24,185 bases of DNA from a virus. The translations under genes and the position numbers were made by a program. Location of the stretch: positions 1-24,185 of IMG/VR virus record IMGVR_UViG_3300044237_001364; one strand, written 5' to 3'. Shown one piece after another: positions 20,493 to 24,185 of the stretch (positions are counted from its first letter, which is position 1; each line of letters opens with the position of its first letter). The notes under the pieces are model-generated. The model had not been told where the DNA came from and made no database searches. It worked only from the letters and a program-made list of their open reading frames with translations.

Positions 20493-22466
20493 ATGGAAAC
20501 GGCAGAATTTAAAGCATTAGCTGAATCTGGTAACTTGACTATAGGTCAAGCTATAGATCACGCCATGACTATGCCAAAAGCTGGTAGTCGCATAGAAGAT
20601 TTAAAGACAGCCATCTCTGCAGGAAAACTAGGAGAAACTACTTTAGATACTCCTTTAGTTGAAGCATTCAAAAGCGAAAGTTTTCTTACAAATGTAGACA
20701 CACCAAGAGCTAATTACTATGTGAGCGTACAAGGACTTGAAAATTCCTTAAAAACAGCATTTGTACGGGCAAAACTTCCATATTTATCTACGTTGGGTCT
20801 TGAAACAGAGTTAGCAGGTGCTAAAGGGCTACTGCAAACAGGCGGGTATTCAGAGGGCCAACTTAGACGCACTCGACAAATGGAGGGTTTGATTCCCTCT
20901 GCAGATTTAGACAAAGCTTACGCTGATGCTTTTACAAATATGGAAGACAACGTATCTAACGATACTAAAAGGTTTCTATTTTTCCATAAAAACACTGTGG
21001 CTCGTGTAGAAACAATTTTAGGAGCACCTGCTACTAAAAAAACACCTGCAAAGCCACCAATGACCCTTGCTGATGTTATCATAAGCTCAGATCCTGATAG
21101 CGGGGAACCAACAGTTACATTAAAAGGTGAAACGAGAGTAAACAAAACTAGGTTGGCTGTTACTTATAAGGGCACTATGGCAGCCTTTTTAAAAGAACAG
21201 TTTGATGTGGCAAAAGCACGAGGTGGAGACAAAGCTCTAAAAGATATTAAGCTGTTTGATACTACAAAAGCGAAGACAGATGCTGCTCACAATAAATATA
21301 TTAAACCGATTGTGGAAGAAAGATTTCCAACTCAAATACCTATCGATCCTAAAACTGGAAAATCTGGATGGCGACCAACAGATATACGGTCAGCAGTTCA
21401 GGACCAACTAGAAAAAGAATTTAGAATAGACCGTGTTTTAGCAGAGGATTATGCAGGACATAAAGTAAAAGATGCGTATAAGTCTGCTGGTGCGAATCCA
21501 GAGACTATTGGTGAAATATCTGAAAACTTAGTAAGACAAAGCGCAAAAAATTTAGGAATAAGTACAACCAACAGTTTAATTACAACCAGTTTTAACATAC
21601 AGTCTCCTGCGTTATCCACACAAAACGCCCCTGCATTTCCTGCTTTGACAGATAACTATAGAGGCGCAGGACAAACTCTACAACCTTCCAAACCTCTTAC
21701 AGAACTTGATGTAAAAGAAATAGAAAGTGCACAGCGTGTTAACATAGCACAGCTAGAACAACAGGCATTAGACTTACAAAAAGCTAACATAGAAAAAGGG
21801 GCAGCACTGGATGTTGATCAAGCAAGGACTGCTGCTGAAAGACAAAGTCAACTTGCAGATATAAAAGCTCAAGTTAAAGATGAAAAAACTGCAGACGCTG
21901 GAAATGAATTACGTAAAAAGATACGTAACAGATTTACAACTCTTGGTCTAGCAACTGCAGGAGTTTTGGGAGCAACTCCCGGCCCGGTAGGAGACTTAAT
22001 TGGTTTAGGTATCGAATCTGCACTTGCTGATAAAACAGATGGACCAGACAGATTTGATGTAGCAGAAGAAAGAGGACGACAGGGTTTTGCAGAGCTATTT
22101 GGTATGGAAAGAGAACCCGGAGAAAAGAGTTTAGCAACATCCCCCGGTGCGCTAGTAGGCACAGCAGCAGAGCTATTTGGAGTCGGACTACCGCCAAAAG
22201 TTCCAACAGACATAGCTCGTATGAGAGCGACACAACCTGATGCTCCCGCTGCCGCTCCACCTGCAGTCCCATCACTCGCACCCCCTGTACCATCTTTACA
22301 GCCAAATACAACTAACCTGCCAAAAATACAGATTACAGAAAGTAAACCTTTTCAAAGAAGTCAGGGTATGCTCTCAGCAGAGGGAGCAAAAGACAGAGTT
22401 AACCAAGCAAGAAGTGCCGCACTTGCTGGTGAAGAAACAACACTTCGCGGCTCGTTTTTAAACTAA
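20493..22466 (+). CDS. Large unknown protein between terL and portal
   Basis: 657 residues, beginning directly after the terL stop. Mostly helical, Ala/Lys/Glu-rich. Residues about 410-460 are strongly helical with heptad-like hydrophobics (ELDVKEIESAQRVNIAQLEQ, then ALDLQKANIEKG). A hydrophobic Gly/Ala segment lies at about 487-510 (LATAGVLGATPGPVG), and the C-terminus is Pro-rich (PAVPSLAPPVPSLQP). No cysteines and no enzymatic motif that I can name. It could be an internal or ejection protein, or a head assembly component; this is a guess from position and composition. Shine-Dalgarno weak, so translation may be coupled to terL. Confidence 0.75.
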   Translation: METAEFKALAESGNLTIGQAIDHAMTMPKAGSRIEDLKTAISAGKLGETTLDTPLVEAFKSESFLTNVDTPRANYYVSVQGLENSLKTAFVRAKLPYLSTLGLETELAGAKGLLQTGGYSEGQLRRTRQMEGLIPSADLDKAYADAFTNMEDNVSNDTKRFLFFHKNTVARVETILGAPATKKTPAKPPMTLADVIISSDPDSGEPTVTLKGETRVNKTRLAVTYKGTMAAFLKEQFDVAKARGGDKALKDIKLFDTTKAKTDAAHNKYIKPIVEERFPTQIPIDPKTGKSGWRPTDIRSAVQDQLEKEFRIDRVLAEDYAGHKVKDAYKSAGANPETIGEISENLVRQSAKNLGISTTNSLITTSFNIQSPALSTQNAPAFPALTDNYRGAGQTLQPSKPLTELDVKEIESAQRVNIAQLEQQALDLQKANIEKGAALDVDQARTAAERQSQLADIKAQVKDEKTADAGNELRKKIRNRFTTLGLATAGVLGATPGPVGDLIGLGIESALADKTDGPDRFDVAEERGRQGFAELFGMEREPGEKSLATSPGALVGTAAELFGVGLPPKVPTDIARMRATQPDAPAAAPPAVPSLAPPVPSLQPNTTNLPKIQITESKPFQRSQGMLSAEGAKDRVNQARSAALAGEETTLRGSFLN

Positions 22467-22485
22467 TCATAGGGGAGAGAAACCT

Positions 22486-22719
22486 ATGGCGAATGCAACA
22501 ACTGGTAATTACAACTACGGTGCTGCTTACATTATGAACTCTGACAAGGAGTCTGTTGATGATCAAGCAGGTGTAAACAAGCTTTACCGTGAAGGTCTGG
22601 AGTTTCAAACTCGTGTACAGACTGCACCTATCTATGAAGATATGCCTAAAAAGCAAACAAAGCCAACAGTTGAAGCTTCTTTCAACACAATGGCAGAAGA
22701 TAGAAACTACTTTAGCTAG
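22486..22719 (+). CDS. Unknown small protein before the portal gene
   Basis: 77 residues (starts MANATTGNYNYGAAYIMNSD), polar and without cysteines or hydrophobic segments, ending AEDRNYFS. GGGGAGAG lies about 6 bases before the ATG. The tight spacing between the 657-residue gene and portal suggests a structural accessory role. Family not recognised. Confidence 0.65.
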   Translation: MANATTGNYNYGAAYIMNSDKESVDDQAGVNKLYREGLEFQTRVQTAPIYEDMPKKQTKPTVEASFNTMAEDRNYFS

Positions 22720-22727
22720 GAACTAGC

Positions 22728-24185
22728 ATGTCTGAAAACTTTCTTGAGCCGCCTGATGATACTCAGGTGCCACTGGTCGAACCTGCAGAGGCTATGCCGG
22801 GTCTTGCCGGGCACATTCGTTCTAAGTTTGAAGATGCTGAAAATGGAAGATATACTTACGAGCAACGTTGGCTAAAAGCTTTCAAGAATTTTCGTGGTAT
22901 ATACGATTCATCTACACAGTATCGTGACAGCGAACGGTCCAGAGTATTCATTAAAATAACCAAAACAAAAGTTCTTGCTGCATACGGACAGATAATTGAT
23001 ATCCTGTTTGCAAACAAGAAGTTTCCGTTGGTTGTTGAACCTACTCCTGTACCAGAAGGTATAGCAGAGTTTGCTCACATGAAAACACCATTGGATGATA
23101 TAGTTGATCCGTATGGCTTTGAGGGAGACGGACGAACGTTAGAGCCGGGATCTATACAGGCATCACCTCAAGAAAGAGATTTTTTGGGTGGGTTGCAAAA
23201 CAGATATAACGGAATGCCTATAGCTGAAGGGCCAGCACTCATGGGAGAGCCACAAATATCTCCCGCTCAAAAAGCTGCCCTTAATTTAGAAAAAACAATA
23301 CACGATCAGCTTTTGGATACAAGTGCTGTAAATGTATTTCGCAGTGCGATATTTGAATCTGCACTGCTTGGCACGGGCGTTGTAAAGGGGCCATTCAACT
23401 TTTATAAAAGAGTCCACCAATGGAAGCGGGATGAAAATGGAGATAGGGCGTATCAACCTTATGAAAAGGTTGTGCCTCGTATTGAACATGTTTCTGCTTG
23501 GGACTTTCATCCAGACCCGTCTGCTACGAGCATAGAAGACTGTGAATATGTAATTCAACGACATCGTTTGAATAGGCAACAGCTTCGTGCTTTGATAAAT
23601 CTTCCGTACTTCTATGCTGATGCAATCGAAAATGCGTTAGCAAAAGGATCAAATTACGAAGACAAGTATTATGAGGATACAATTCGTGAGGATGAAACGG
23701 AAGCTTATTATCAGGAAAACCGCTTTGAAGTATTAGAGTATTGGGGTGTTCTTGATAGATATTTCGCTGATGAAGTAGGGATGGATCTGCCGGAAGAAAT
23801 GTCTGGCTTGGAGCAGATACAGGTAAACGTCTGGGTATGTGGTCCATTTGTTTTACGATGTGTTCTCAATCCGTTTACACCAGCAAGAATACCTTATCAT
23901 GTGTTTCCGTATGAAATCAACCCATATCAAATGTGGGGTGTCGGTATTGCAGAAAACATGGAAGATGCACAGATGCTAATGAACGGTCACGTTCGTATGG
24001 CAATTGATAACTTGGCTCTTGCAGGTAATCTAGTATTTGACGTGGACGAAGCAAGCCTAGTCCCCGGTCAGAATATGGATATATTCCCCGGAAAGATTTT
24101 CCGTCGTCAATCGGGGGTAACGGGCACAGCCATCAATGGACTCAAGTTTCCTAACACGGCACCTGAAAACATACAGATGTATCAT
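22728..24185 (+). CDS. Portal protein (N-terminal 486 residues, cut by window end)
   Basis: The frame from the ATG at 22728 stays open to the last base, so the C-terminus is outside. AGGAACTAGC precedes the ATG. Early part: YEQRWLKAFKNFRG and a helix KVLAAYGQIIDILFANK, typical of podovirus portals. A LGTGVVKGPF segment follows, then HVSAWDFHPDPSA, and ARIPYHVFPYEINPYQMWG with GIAENMEDAQ and later NMDIFPGKIFR. This order (DFHPDP, then PYEINP..WGVGIAENM) is characteristic of large portals that form the dodecameric DNA channel at the head vertex. Its place after the terminase supports the call. Length implies a portal larger than the roughly 500-residue T7 type. Confidence 0.88.
   Translation, partial: MSENFLEPPDDTQVPLVEPAEAMPGLAGHIRSKFEDAENGRYTYEQRWLKAFKNFRGIYDSSTQYRDSERSRVFIKITKTKVLAAYGQIIDILFANKKFPLVVEPTPVPEGIAEFAHMKTPLDDIVDPYGFEGDGRTLEPGSIQASPQERDFLGGLQNRYNGMPIAEGPALMGEPQISPAQKAALNLEKTIHDQLLDTSAVNVFRSAIFESALLGTGVVKGPFNFYKRVHQWKRDENGDRAYQPYEKVVPRIEHVSAWDFHPDPSATSIEDCEYVIQRHRLNRQQLRALINLPYFYADAIENALAKGSNYEDKYYEDTIREDETEAYYQENRFEVLEYWGVLDRYFADEVGMDLPEEMSGLEQIQVNVWVCGPFVLRCVLNPFTPARIPYHVFPYEINPYQMWGVGIAENMEDAQMLMNGHVRMAIDNLALAGNLVFDVDEASLVPGQNMDIFPGKIFRRQSGVTGTAINGLKFPNTAPENIQMYH

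Noticed and set aside
23286-23847. Two minus-strand frames near the right end
   Set aside because: They are antisense to the portal gene, whose frame is open to the window end and shows portal motifs.

Overview
The window is part of a tailed double-stranded DNA phage genome. It carries a T7-like replication set (primase, DnaB-like helicase, family A DNA polymerase, ssDNA-binding protein, exonuclease, endonuclease I), a class II ribonucleotide reductase, both terminase subunits and a portal protein. No integrase, tRNA, ribosomal gene or phage RNA polymerase is visible. The polymerase carries a DnaJ-like CxxCxGxG zinc finger. As far as I recall, that feature was described for the SAR116 podovirus HMO-2011 and its marine relatives, so a marine alphaproteobacterial podovirus is the best guess. 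That placement is inference.

Layout. (1) Positions 1-708, rightward: the end of an unknown gene and a Met/Gln/Lys-rich small protein. (2) Positions 10933 down to 705, leftward: one dense operon, in transcription order primase, helicase, HNH endonuclease, 3'-5' exonuclease subunit, polymerase subunit, SSB-like protein, Cas4-like nuclease, unknown, endonuclease I, unknown, DUF3310, ribonucleotide reductase, PD-(D/E)XK-like protein, small protein. Nearly every junction is an ATGA, TGATG or TAATG overlap, which points to one translationally coupled nucleotide-supply and replication unit. (3) Positions 11046-16695, rightward: about eighteen mostly tiny genes. They include a ribbon-helix-helix protein, several one- or two-helix membrane peptides, a zinc-ribbon protein, a GP88-like Cys-rich protein, a DUF932 protein and a winged-helix protein. 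Intrinsic terminators lie at about 11632, 16308 and 16745. (4) Positions 16696-17438: a 743-base gene-free interval with repeats, a leftward terminator, a strong sigma70-type promoter and a structured leader. (5) Positions 17439 to the end, rightward: packaging and head genes.

The replication operon and the small-gene region diverge from a 70-base spacer at about 10976-11045. The most notable observation is in the packaging region. The intervals between terminase small and large subunits are duplicated: a copy of the start of terL is fused, at a CCACCG microhomology, to a copy of the end of terS. This leaves two different genes, each in its own terS-terL slot. Other points for follow-up are the split polymerase with a zinc finger and neighbouring HNH gene, the TTGTCAGC repeat families around the GP88-like gene, the recurrent TATACTTGTGTT promoter, and the 5' stem of the terminase operon leader.
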